The translations under genes and the position numbers were made by a program. A DNA stretch of 64,000 nt from Epiperipatus broadwayi (lineage: Eukaryota > Onychophora > Udeonychophora > Euonychophora > Peripatidae). Below the pieces are notes generated by a model. The model had not been told where the DNA came from, searched no databases, and was given only the letters and a program-made list of their open reading frames with translations. Shown one piece after another: positions 11,491 to 22,472 of the stretch (within the stretch, counting starts at the first letter, position 1; each line of letters opens with the position of its first letter). The DNA lies in NCBI GenBank assembly GCA_028023455.1, contig JAQFVV010000012.1:3934023-3998022 (forward strand), in the 5' to 3' direction.

Positions 11491-13299
11491 AAGTAAAATA
11501 CTATTATCACAAACTTTTATAGAAATAATTAATCTAATCATGGACTAAACAAGCTTAAATATGTTACTACTATAATATAGCAATTAGATTACAAATAAAT
11601 CAATTAAACCAACTTGGAAATAATGCTCACCTTTTGCTATACGAATGTCAATTTATTTTCTCATGTAAGATATCATAGGAGTAATTGATATATAATTATA
11701 TATGCAGATAAAGTGCTTCCCTGTAATACATATTGGCTAATTGAATTATAAAAACATATATATTTATTCAACTTTCTACATTTGAATTAATTAATTTATT
11801 ATGTTAAGGCACTGCAATCATTTTAATAATGAGTGCAAAGTATTTTAGATATGAGGAAGGAGTCGAACACAATGTTTTACATTAATATTGAATTTGTTTT
11901 TGTACTCCTAAAATCATATATAATATACAACTTGTCAAATAATTTCCAAACAATATTTGATGATGTACAATATTATGGGTTGATTTGTTAATTTTTTGAA
12001 TGAATGCTTCAAAATGTCTCAGTTGATTGTTATTTGAAGTTTATGCTAAACGAATCTCCCTTTTTTTTTCTATTTCTCTCCCTCTGTTTATAAAAGTATA
12101 TTCTTTCATAAGCCAATCGACATTTTAGATTAAATATATAAAGCAAATTATAACTATGGTTTTTTAAATTGAATAAAATTAATTTTATGGAAATAAAATT
12201 CAAGATTTTTTAATTTTAATTTCTATAACTTTTAAAAGAACATAATTCTACAAGATATAACACTTATCAGAAGTTACAACGAATTGTAATAAATTGATAC
12301 ATGACTTTTTCTGACTCGTATTGTCATAATATTTCTCTGCTTCAGGGAAACTGATGATGGAAAAGTCCATTATAGGTTTGAGGCTACTAGCAGTACTTCA
12401 AATCTCCCCATGGTACAATAATATTTGAATTGATTTTTCCCTTCATCTTTAAGTACCGCAAATTATTAGCTTACTGCTTTGTGTCAAAATTGCTTTAAAA
12501 CAATGCTCTAGAGAAAAATTATTAGATAACCCATTGGGCAAATTTTATTGAAAAGTAGTCAGAAGTAAAAGCTGTATCTTTATATTTTACTATTTTTGAT
12601 TTTAAATAATAATATAAGAAGAATAAAGTTTTATAAAATGTAATATTAAAATTTAAAAATATAAAAATATATATTTGCATTAAATTAAACAAACAAAGCA
12701 TAAGTAATAATAATTTAAAAACTAAAATATTCATTTCTTTTTAATGTCATATGTTATTACAATTATAATAATAATTTGTTACTCTTATTAAAAGTTAAAA
12801 ATTAGTAGTATTCTCTAAATGCGTTTAATTTATTCAGGTATAAGCCTATATAAATTAAATAAGAATACTGATTTTTAACATTATATACTTTGCGCATGCG
12901 TTTACGGTATTGATTTTGAAGGAACGTAAGTTCCATATATAACAAGCAGGATCTAATAGTAGTTTTACAAAAGTATTTTATTATTAAGTTAAAAAGGATT
13001 TTGTGGGAGATACAGCTATTATTTATGTTATAATGAGAATCTCAAAGTCGCTTTGAATAATGCAGTATTTATTTCTTTTAATAAGAAATGTAGCTTAATG
13101 TGGAATAGCACTAGGAAATGTATTGAAATCTTTAAAAAAAGTAGTGTTTGCGGCAAAAATTCAAAATACTCTAACAATAAACATCAAGCAAACTGACTAC
13201 ATAGACAACATGTAGTTAACATGGATGTATTTTAGGCTTATATAATTATCATAAAATTTATTTTTAAATCTTTGTCTTTTCTTTTCTTTGTTATGGGTG
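11491..13299. other. A/T-rich stretch without recognisable genes
   Basis: No supported gene. A minus-strand run of 70 codons at 12522-12734 is low-complexity (leucine, isoleucine, phenylalanine, tyrosine). A possible but unconvincing exon at 12346 is discussed under rejected items. Confidence 0.5.
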
Positions 13300-13490
13300 C
13301 TTAAGGTATTAAACAATTCAAATCAAAACAACACTCTCCATATAGTAGAGCCATCTTGTGCTAACAAGAGCAATCAATGGATGCCAGAAGGCTTGTGCAT
13401 AAAATCCCTATCTAGTGCCTACTCATCCAATATCCCCAGACTAGTTTCTGGCTTGTGGCCTTCATCAGTGATGTTTAGTGCTTAAGGTAT
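13300..13490 (-). mobile_element. retrozyme-like repeat with hammerhead motif
   Basis: Read on the minus strand from 13475: CTGATGA (13462-13468), a 3-bp stem GGC/GCC, GAAAC (13444-13448), mini-stem TAG, then the cleavage-type GTC. It continues with ATATTGGATGAGTAGGCAC, GGGATTTTATGCACAAGCC and CTATATGGAGAGTGTTG. The same body is found at 36.8, 37.25 and partly 53.6 kb. The frame seen on the other strand is a by-product. The upstream closing stem of the ribozyme is weak here (ACATCA does not pair with the downstream ATTGGATG), so activity is doubtful. Confidence 0.65.
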
Positions 13491-13562
13491 TGTAACATGC
13501 AAACAACTAAATATGTTTTTGATTTTAATATTTATAGTAAATAATTTTAGGATAATGTTAAA

Positions 13563-13900
13563 AGTATAGGGGATTTGGACTCAGCCTTTCAAGCACCCTT
13601 CAACTATCCACACTATCTCATACAACTGATACACATGGCCACACACATGTAAAAAAAGATAAATAATCACCAATATACATATTTTGTGCTAAACCAGTAC
13701 TCCTCAGTTGGTCCAGATTATCATCTCCCACACATCTATATATAATCAATGCTCAGTTTATATTAAGGTAAGAAATCTTCATACTTTAATGCACAGGCTT
13801 CAACCCACTCCAACCTCCAACTTTTTAGTCATCCATATCATTGAAAATCGGATGATGAAAACCCAAATCCCATGTTGATGCCAATAATTGTAAAGAGTAA
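13563..13900 (-). repeat. family B tRNA-like repeat, copy 2
   Basis: Reverse orientation copy. It shares GGACTCAGCCTTTCAAGC, CAGTTTATATTA, ATCATTGAAAATC and the CAATATACATAT block with the copy at 46.99 kb over about 330 bp. On the minus strand the end nearest 13566 carries a box B-like element. It is diverged and non-coding. Confidence 0.7.
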
Positions 13901-15271
13901 GAAATTTGTTCACAACTGAATAAATATTGTAGTATTATTTTAGTCAAAAATGAATTTTTAGAAAGACAGAAAAATAAAACAAAATACTTACACCATACAT
14001 AAACAAATGAGATAGGTTAAAATGTTTAGATTACTGCAAGTAAATTGAGAAAATCAATAATTTTTAGAACAGATAAATGAGAAGGTTATACCTTATCTTA
14101 AAAAAAAAAAGATAAAAAAATATTAAAAATTATAGATGATCTATTATTTATTATAAGTGATACGTTAAGATTATTTTAAATTACTCATAGAAAAACCTGA
14201 ACTCAAGTTATTGACAAATAAAAAATGTTTATGTTAAGCCTTGTTATAGCACTATATAATCACTAGCACATTTTAAAAAAGGTTATGTATCTAATTATAA
14301 AAAATATATAAAAAATTTTTATAATTAACATTATATCTGCTGCTTTGATCATTTTGAAAAGCAGCTATTTTTAATTTTATTGCAAATTATTCTTTTTTTA
14401 TGTGATAATCTTTTTAATATTTCTTTAACCGATATTTACAGATTGTTTCTATATGTGAAATAAGATGGTGTAAAGAGACAATATCCTTGCATACGTGTAT
14501 ATATTTAATAAATATATTCTTATTTACAACTATTTTTATTACACGCATTGCTTTATTTGGTCGATCATTTTAAACTAAGACTGTTCAGTAATTTAAAATA
14601 TGCAGTTTTTAATATTTATCTCCATTCCAAAATTGATATATACAGAATTCATAATGATAAATAATTTTTGCGGCACAATTTTAAACCGCATAACTATAAT
14701 GTATGTAAAATATTAACTTTTTTGAATTTATTTTATATATAATAAAATAATTTAATTTATAGGTATTAATATAATAAAATAGTTTAATTTTTTTAGCATT
14801 TTTTAGATTAAAAATGCAATTATTATTATTGTTAACAGTGCTGATTGTTAAGAAGTCTTTTTTAGAGTTTATAATTTTATTAATCAAAAGATGATGAACG
14901 CTATACAATCAAAATATATATTATTATATAACAATATGATTATTTCTCATTATTTATTTTTGGAATCATACCTACAAAATAAACAATTTTGAAAAATAAA
15001 AAAAATTAGTTTATTTATTTTAAAGTCCATTAGTATTTTAGAACATTTTTAAAAATAGATATTAAATCAATAATTATTTGAAATTTGATAAATCCCAAAA
15101 ATATATATATTTCAATATTTAGCATTGTTTTCTAGATGGGTAGTTTATGTGTATACTGATCTATAATAATCTACAATGTAGAAAAATTGAGTGCATTCCT
15201 ATATATGATTATTTTTAGGAAAATATATTTCATTTGTACAAAAATGTAGAATTGTAATAAGATTGTAATCT
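13901..15271. other. A/T-rich stretch without recognisable genes
   Basis: Very low G/C with several A and T runs. A 75-codon minus-strand run at 14681-14908 is asparagine/lysine/isoleucine-rich and looks like chance. No repeat family was recognised. Confidence 0.5.
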
Positions 15272-15640
15272 AGCAAATTGCTTATACCAAAAAAAAAAGC
15301 TTAGCACAAGTAGAAGAATTAGAAACAAATCCTGAAAATAATTGTGTAAATAATTCTAAATTGTCATCAGCTGCAGTTAAAAAGAAAATTTCATCCTCAA
15401 ACTGTAAAAAAAATGATGAATACAGTTATGGTGATTCTAATGTATATATCACAAAAGTTCTTTTGACATACCAATATAATAGTTACTACATTCAGCAGTG
15501 ATATAAAAGGAAGTTATCTATCAACAGTAGAAATCAGAATTACAAAACTAAAACCTAGAAAAATTCACCAAGTATTAAAACTTTATTTAGATACGCGTAT
15601 TGTTTGTAAGTCACATGATGGGACAATATGAACAGTTGAT
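15272..15640 (+). pseudogene. decayed coding remnant, possibly of a WD-repeat protein
   Basis: An in-frame run of about 75 codons (from about 15272 to a TGA near 15499) has coding-like composition, with LAQVEELETNPENNCVNN, AAVKKKISSSNCKKNDEYS and YGDSNVYITKVLL. A second frame, about 15510-15627, gives STVEIRITKLKPRKIHQVL and then VCKSHDGTI, a stop, TVDF. The SHDGTI-x-TVDF pattern resembles the end of a WD40 blade where a tryptophan codon has become TGA. It may be a fragment of a retrocopied gene. The family cannot be named and the WD reading rests on one short motif. Confidence 0.35.
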
Positions 15641-15756
15641 TTCTTGTAATGATAACAATTCAACATAAGCTGTGAAAAACATTACAATTATATATAGTGT
15701 TGGAGTACAATTTGAAACAAATTATCTTTATAATGAAAGCAATAAAAATGTCAACT

Positions 15757-16057
15757 AAAGTAGAAGTTCAGAAGTATATTCTCTTATTCTTCTCTTTCAC
15801 TTTCTTTGCCTATCTTCATATAATCATATATATATTTCTTATAACACTTCTTTCACATACACTTCAATGCAAACAAATTTTCTTAAACTTCTTTATTTTC
15901 CTTACAGTTTCGACTGTCCAGCAGTCTTCATCAGAGCTCTGATGAAGACTGCTGGACAGTCAAAACTGTAAGGAAAATAAAGAAGTTTAAAAAAATTTGT
16001 TTGCATTGAAGTGTATATGAAAAAAGTGTTATAAGAAATATATAAAGTAGAAGTTCG
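15757..16057. mobile_element. short foldback element with hammerhead-like tips and 13-bp target duplication
   Basis: AAAGTAGAAGTTC occurs at 15757-15769 and again at 16045-16057. Between them lie a pyrimidine-rich segment (about 15775-15815) and a near-perfect palindrome of about 105-bp arms centred on 15936/15937. The minus strand of the left arm has a hammerhead-like core: CTGATGA (15928-15934), stem GACTG/CAGTC, GAAAC (15907-15911), TGTA. The right arm carries the mirror copy with the G of GAAA changed to A. The layout matches the element at 39880-40157. No protein is encoded; a non-autonomous PLE derivative is the likeliest origin. Confidence 0.8.
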
Positions 16058-18049
16058 AAGACAATTTTAAAACAAAAAGTGGAAAATATTTATAGAAAAA
16101 TTAAATGTGACTTATAGCATTTTTTTATACATAAGAAGATAACAATGCAAAATTGGAATAAAATACTTTATGGTTTAACTTATAAAGGATACCATATTTT
16201 TATGAAGTAAAAAATAATTGAATGGTTTAATTGCTTGAGAGTTTATAAAAATTGTAAACATTGGAAGTATTCTCATCTCTTAAACTCCATTAATCTATTC
16301 TATGATTACTCCAAATCATATAAGCCACAAAATAAAAATTATGTTATAAACTAGATTTAAAGGAATTATGATTTATCTAATAACTGATGCAAGAAAGATT
16401 CATTTAGAATATAGTAAAATAGTTTTGTTTTGGACTAAATAATACCCTTAGTGAGTAAATGTTTCCAATGAAAATATATTGCAGATTTATTTAGTATAAA
16501 AGGGATGCATCTCACTTTTTTTTCATGAAGTATCACAAATTACAACAAATTTCTGTGACATGGAAGGTAATTAACTGCTGAGTGTATGTACCTAAAATCT
16601 AGTACCTCTAATTTTTGCTCTAAAACTGTGAAAATCATACACCAATAAAGAAAAAAATGTTACTTAATTTTAAACTATGAGAAATCCTAACAAGTATAAA
16701 CACAATTACTGGAGTGGAGGGGGGGAGCTATTAAAGAGAATATGAAATAAATTTCTTTTTTATAAAACTAAAAGAAATCATATGAATCAAGAACTGATAT
16801 TGAAAAATGAGGATGATAAATGTATACTTACAGTATATCAAACAAAAAAATATTGAATAAATATGTTCATCTTTTAATACTTTATACATCTCAGTTATTT
16901 TTGGTGACTAATGTAAAAAAAAAAAACCAGAAACAGTATCATATTGCAATGATATAAAATACAGCATGTTTTTTAAAATATTTTATTACAAGACAAAATA
17001 TATATTGACCACTGAATCACAAAAGGAACCTTTTCTTGTGATTAATGTTTAATTACACAAAAAATTACTATGTAGCATATAAAGCTAAATAAAAAATATA
17101 TAAACAAAAAGAACAGGTAACTACAAGTTAAAACAATATAGTTGAATATTACTATAATAAATAGAAGATGTTGAAATCCAAAAAAATAAAAAGAAATATA
17201 AATTAAAAAATGCATGCAATGTGGAAATTATAAAAATTGGATTCGTGAATAATATACATCAATGTATTCATTATAAGTGTTGTCATTACTGTATTCAATT
17301 AATATTGGTAAAATAATTTGTTTTTATTTTAAAAATAGAATGTTTCATTTTGTTATATATGGTATAAATGTGAATAGTTTAAAATTATAGCACTTTTTAT
17401 TACTTGCCAATGTGGAAGTTTTAAATAGAACATATAAAATATTGTAAAAATTTAGTTGAACAATTATCAGAGTAACTTTTGAGCCCAGAATTACAGTAAG
17501 ATATTTTTATTGATAAAAATATGTCACAGAATGGAGCTCATTTTTTAAAAACTTTTCACATCAGTTTTTAAAATAAATATTTTAATTACAGTGAAAAACT
17601 TCACAGTGGGATGTTTTTGGTTGCATAATATATTACAGAAGTTTTTTTACAAGCACTACCACACAAAACAAAAAAAATGTTGAAAATAAATATTAAAATG
17701 ATTATATTAACAATCACTTGGTTCCATAAAAAATATAAAATTGATAAAAATAAATTAGAATAAGTTGAATACTTTAGACAAATTCTTAACACAGATGAAA
17801 AATAGTAGAATAAAAATCACAGAATTAATCTTGGATAAAGATTATGTGCCTGAAAATATTTTTATTGTTCTGTCAGAGATTATTCATAGATCTGAGATTT
17901 GAACACTAAATTGAAAAAAACAATAAAAGTGACCAAACTTTGCCATTATACTATCTAATTTTCATTTATTATATATAATGGCAACTACTGAGGAAGTCAC
18001 TTAAAAATTGCATGTAAGAGGAACAACATAATTACATTGGAAACTAAAA
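16058..18049. other. A/T-rich stretch without recognisable genes
   Basis: No repeat family or coding run is convincing. The last few hundred bases may be worn 5' sequence of the PLE that becomes recognisable at about 18050 (for example VPENIFIVLSEIIHRSEI in one frame near 17850), but there are no diagnostic residues. Confidence 0.45.
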
Positions 18050-19530
18050 AGAACACATGAAAGGCAACAAAAATTGAAGTCAAACATTTTTCATGGTGAG
18101 AGGAAAGTGATAAAACATCCCAAAATAGATAAACCTATAATCATTCTACCTGCTAACAAAGGAAATATAATAGTAGTAATGCATATAAGAAATTATTTTT
18201 TAGAGCAGGATAAAATAAAAAAGTGGCAATGCATCTGATACCAAATACAGAACCAAAGTTACAAGAATTACTCAGAAAGTATCATATGTACCTCAGTGAT
18301 ACAGCAAAAAGTAAAGTAACATTGTATTTCAATAAAATTCCTTAACTTTATTGACATAAAATCCATAAAGATCATGTTTCATTAAGACCTATTGGTAGTT
18401 CTAGAAATTAAACTTGCCTAAACTTGTCAAGATTATTTCAGTTTTAATCCTTTGGCATACAAGACCCAGTCCTTTCTCGGGGATTTTAAGCATTTTGTAG
18501 AATTAATCAAGAACATGACAATTGACAGAACTGACTTACTGATAAGTTTTTATATGGAATGTTTATTTATAAATGTACCATGTGATGAAGCATTGTCTAT
18601 AGTAAAGAAAAAGATTAAATGGTGATAATAGCTTAAAAACCAAAGCAACACTTTTTATTATAGTATAAAGGAACTATTAATTTTCTGCATAATGAAAATA
18701 TACTTTCAATTCAACACAGAATTCTTCCAACAAAATCAAGAGATGGCTATGGGATCACCATTGTCACTGATGATTAGCAATATTTATATGGAAGAACTTG
18801 AAACCACAATCATAAAGCTACTATATATTCACCTAAAGTTTGGCTTCACTATTTTGATAATACATTTGTTGTATGGCCAAATGGTGATGCACTTACTACA
18901 AGCTTTCTGGAAACACATCAGTAACATAACCCTTGCAACTAAATTCATAATAGAAGTAGAACAAGTACAAAAACTGGCATTCTTAAATGTTCTAGTGATA
19001 AGGCTCTCTCATGACAAAATCAAAACTATAGTTTACAGTAAATACACATATTCAAAAAAATGCTTATCATATACACCCAATCACAAAGGAAACACAAAAA
19101 CACTTATATTATCATTATGAAACAGAGAAAAAAAGTTTGTTTAGAAACCATTGATTTGGAAAAAGAAAAGATCTATATAGAACAAATTCTCACGAAGAAT
19201 GATTATCCATCAACTGTCATTAAGAAAACTCTAAACCGACAACAAAAAGAACTATCAAATAAAAACCTATTGGTACTATAGTGTATCCATACAGATTAGT
19301 AATAACAGATAAATTAAAGAAAATTTGCAATCAATATAATATTAGAACAGTTTTCCAGAGCCACACTACACTAAGATGAATTATAATATTTATAGAGCCC
19401 AAACTTAAAAGGTTGAAAAACAAAAACTGCATTTATAAAATATCATGTGAATATAGGAGGCTGTATATTGTTAAGAACAGTTGCCCCATTAAAAATCAAT
19501 TATAATTACACTAACTGATGTTTAAAAAAG
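18050..19530 (+). pseudogene. Penelope-like element: reverse transcriptase and GIY-YIG endonuclease, frameshifted
   Basis: Successive pieces follow the PLE order. Near 18115: KHPKIDKPIIILPANKGNII, the ADKG-type fingers. Near 18385: RPIGSSRN. Near 18530: DRTDLLISFY then LFINVPCDEALSIV, palm motif A with SFD changed to SFY. At 18706-18790: FNTEFFQQ, then MAMGSPLSLMISNIYMEE, motif B. At 18839-18895, in a second frame: VWLHYFDNTFVVWPNGDA, motif C with YxDD changed to YFDN. Then the thumb (KLAFLNVLVIRLS, KEKIYIEQILTKNDYPS). From 19264: the connector (PIGTIVYPYRL, IRTVFQSH) and an endonuclease start NKNCIYKISCEY. Several frameshifts and stops and the altered motif A and C make it inactive. It was an autonomous retroelement copying by target-primed reverse transcription. 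Confidence 0.85.
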
Positions 19531-19689
19531 AGAAAACAGATGTGTCTTAGCAGACTATGTACATACTAATGAACATATGTTCAATTGATAAAATACAAGA
19601 ATATTGGATACAGATGAAAAGGGTTCAAAGAGAAAAATTAAAAAAAGTTGCTCACATAATGGCAATAACTACATAAGTCAATATAGTAT

Positions 19690-20070
19690 GACTATATCCA
19701 ATGTCTGGATATCACTAATTAACTTTTCTCTTAGGTAAACATGGAGAAATCAGCAAGAACTTCAAAGACAAGTATATAAAATTTCTATTTATTGCTGCCT
19801 ATGGCAGGATGGCTCAGTTGATTAATGAGCTATCTTAAAATTCAATATTCAAGAATCTAAAAGTCCCAATTTGATTCCCTTCCTAGTACTGTCACTGCTC
19901 AGGACAGCAACACCTAAAAAAGAAAAAGAATAATACCACTTGAAATGTTATGTATATATTAACCTGTGCGCTATTACCAATAGTTGAATGTAATGGGAAA
20001 ATTTAAATAAAGTTAAATTTTTCTAAAGACAAATATTATATGATAGAAATAGTCCAACATATAAATTCAA
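19690..20070 (+). repeat. family A single arm next to the PLE
   Basis: It starts within sequence shared with the middle of the 54-55 kb foldback (GTCTGGATATCACTAATTA, TTCTCTTAGG, then GGAGAAATCAGCAAGAAC). It continues with the tRNA-like segment (box A-like TGGCTCAGTTGATT, box B-like region near 19870), GTCACTGCTCAGGA, CAACACCTAAAAAAGAAA, GAAATGTTATGTATATATTAA, AATTTAAATAAAGTT and ATAGAAATAGTCCAACATA. It lies straight after the PLE endonuclease remnant, so the arm may represent the noncoding end of that element. Confidence 0.75.
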
Positions 20071-20429
20071 GTAATATGCCATTATCACAAATGTTCAGGC
20101 AAACACAGAGCATACATTACACTATGAATGTTACATAAATTTGTCAGAATTGATACAAACATGACAGTAATAAAATACATAGGAAGTAAAGCAAATAGAT
20201 ATCACTAACATCACTAAAAGTTCATGTTTCTATAAGATTTGACAATAGATAGGCAAATGAAGTCATAAATTGGTCCAAAAAGTATTTTAGAGATCTATAA
20301 TGAGATTTCATACAACATGGATTCATCAATATATATAGAACAGAGAATGAATAATATAAACTGAAAGCACTAAAATGAACTCAAATTTATATTTCGTATG
20401 CAGTGAGTCATTAATGGTTGAAAATTATT

Positions 20430-20780
20430 GACACTACTATGCTTATGGTAAAAGATTTCATATGATGTTTTAGGGCAGAAACTATGTAAGCAGAAAAAAT
20501 ATCAACATATGGACAGTCTTGAAACGAATCCTGATGGATATTGCAACTGTTCATTGTATTTTAGATTGCTTTACAAAGCTGAAATATATTGCAATTATTC
20601 TCTTTATGTAGGTAGTGACAGGATTCTAAAGAAAAAGTCTGGTTGCAATTTATAGTAGTAATAAATTATACTAAAATTCAAATTCACCTACAATCTGAAA
20701 AACAAGATGATGCAAAATTACATTATATTGATAAGAATCACGATGCAAATCAATAAGGTTTGGACATTTCTATTTATTTA
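20430..20780 (+). pseudogene. coding-like remnant, possibly a PLE GIY-YIG fragment
   Basis: A 67-codon run (about 20453-20657) has no stop and a composition unlike the surroundings: MDSLETNPDGYCNCSLYF, then KAEIYCNYSLYVGSDRILKK. The CNYSLYVGS-x-RILKK part resembles the YIG-x-R-LKxR segment of PLE endonucleases. A later frame gives LQSEKQDDAKLHYIDKNHD, in the position where PLEs carry their D/N-H motif. The match is suggestive only. Confidence 0.3.
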
Positions 20781-22278
20781 TAAAACTATTTCATGATTAC
20801 TGCTAATAATATTAAAATTTAGCATCATCTTTTTTATTAATTAATTCATTAGAACTAAAACTTACACTAGTCACATTTTTGTAATTTATTCATTACTCAT
20901 TTGAAGACAAAAAAACCTATGTTGCTACTGAAACACTAGCCAATAATCTAAGATATCATGTATAAACATAATAAAAAATCGAGATTCTATGGAAAACTCT
21001 TATTCCTTCTATTTTTTTTCTACATATAAACAATCTTCTATTCTTAAATATGAAAAAAAAAAAAAAACAGAAAAAAAAATCGATTGATGTCTATAAAAAT
21101 CAACACATGCACAGACATGCATATATATAAAAAATGATAGAATTATTGATGGGTCTGCACTTTTAATAAAGTTTGATTCTGTTACTTTATACTTTGATTG
21201 AACCAGGCAATAATTCATATGGAATTAAGTCAATGTGATCTGCATTCACATTCCACTAGAAATGCAGAATTGATTGATTAAATAAATCAAAATGAAGTTT
21301 CATTTAAAACTTTTGAATAATTACTATTTTTGTTCAGAGACTAGAATCAATCATAACCTGGTTGAAGATCATTTCAATCAAACATCCAAAATAGAAGTGA
21401 TTACAAAAAATATATAAATTTAATTAATAAACTTTATTAATAACCTTATTGTAAAATTTGATAAAAAAAACTTTAAGAAAGTATACTTAATATATATATG
21501 GTTATGTATAAACTATACATGAAAAGTTACCTAAATATTTATCAACTACAATAGAACAATATTTATATATTTTGAGTTTTTGATTAAATATTGAATACAA
21601 TGTATTTATGAATATATATATATATACTTTTATTTTGCGAAGAGTTGAACAACATCAGAATAAAAGTGAGACTTGTAAAATATTTTTATTTTAAATACAA
21701 AAAAAAAACTGAAATATTTATGATTGATTATAAAGATTAAAGTTGATAATAACAGACACAGGTCATAAAATTAAAAAAAAATATTTTAAAATTAAAAGAT
21801 ATTTTGAGAGGTTTTAAATTAAGAAATTTCAACAAGATTGTAAAGCGTTCATCATCATTTTTTGCTTTAATCTGATAAACATCTACTCAAGAATATTAAA
21901 ATCCTGAGTCTGTATGATTATGGATTAATGTACTGAGCTTATCTAATGCATCTACATAATAATATTTTCATGTAGTCTAGGATATATTGCTACTGATAAA
22001 AATATCTTTAGCAGATATTTAGAAAGTTTTATATATTTTTGTAGGTTACATAATTGTATATTAATAGAGTCTCTATGTCAAGAAATATATACATTCATAT
22101 TTAGCTCTAATAATGTCTTTGTTACGCGTCAGTGTTTCACTCCTTGAATTACATTTTTTTTTAATTTTCATTTTCTAGGATTCCAAAATAAACTATATAT
22201 ATATTGTAAGCATATATTTAAGCCCCTAAGGGTTAAATATAACTAATAAAAAAATAAATAAATAAATAATACTTCTGT
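20781..22278. other. A/T-rich stretch without recognisable genes
   Basis: No gene supported. Short AT runs occur near 21610. At about 22205-22275, TTAAGCCCCTAAGGGTTAAA followed by a (TAAA)n tail looks like the 3' end of a short interspersed repeat, but no head was found. Confidence 0.45.
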
Positions 22279-22472
22279 ATATAATATAAAATAACAATTC
22301 GTGGCAATTGTTAATTCAGAGTTTAATATAAATAAATAAAAACAAATAATATTTCCAAGCGCTTTCAACTCTTACGAGTCCTTATCAAGGCAGTGTAAAA
22401 AATTATATTTTCTCCTAGGTGATGAATCTAACATTTCATTAACAATTAACACGAATTGTTATTTTATATTAT
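22279..22472. mobile_element. short element with 34-bp inverted ends and a hammerhead-like motif
   Basis: ATAATATAAAATAACAATTC with the following CGTG and TTGTTAA is mirrored at 22439-22472. Inside, the minus strand at 22390-22356 reads CTTGATAAG, stem ACTC/GAGT, GAAAGCGCTT. The mini-stem AG/CU with a CG loop is kept, but the core is UUGAUAA instead of CUGAUGA. Length under 200 bp and no coding capacity point to a non-autonomous element. Confidence 0.65.

Noticed and set aside
12346-12415. Possible second exon: TTTCTCTGCTTCAG acceptor followed by an open run ETDDGKVHYRFEATSS.
   Set aside because: The run ends in a stop 25 codons on, the only donor (ATGGTACAAT) is poor, and the peptide lacks the proline-rich turn and tryptophan expected after the first Ig exon.
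13288-13485. Plus-strand 65-codon frame.
   Set aside because: It lies over a repeat found in four places and on the strand opposite its ribozyme-like motif.
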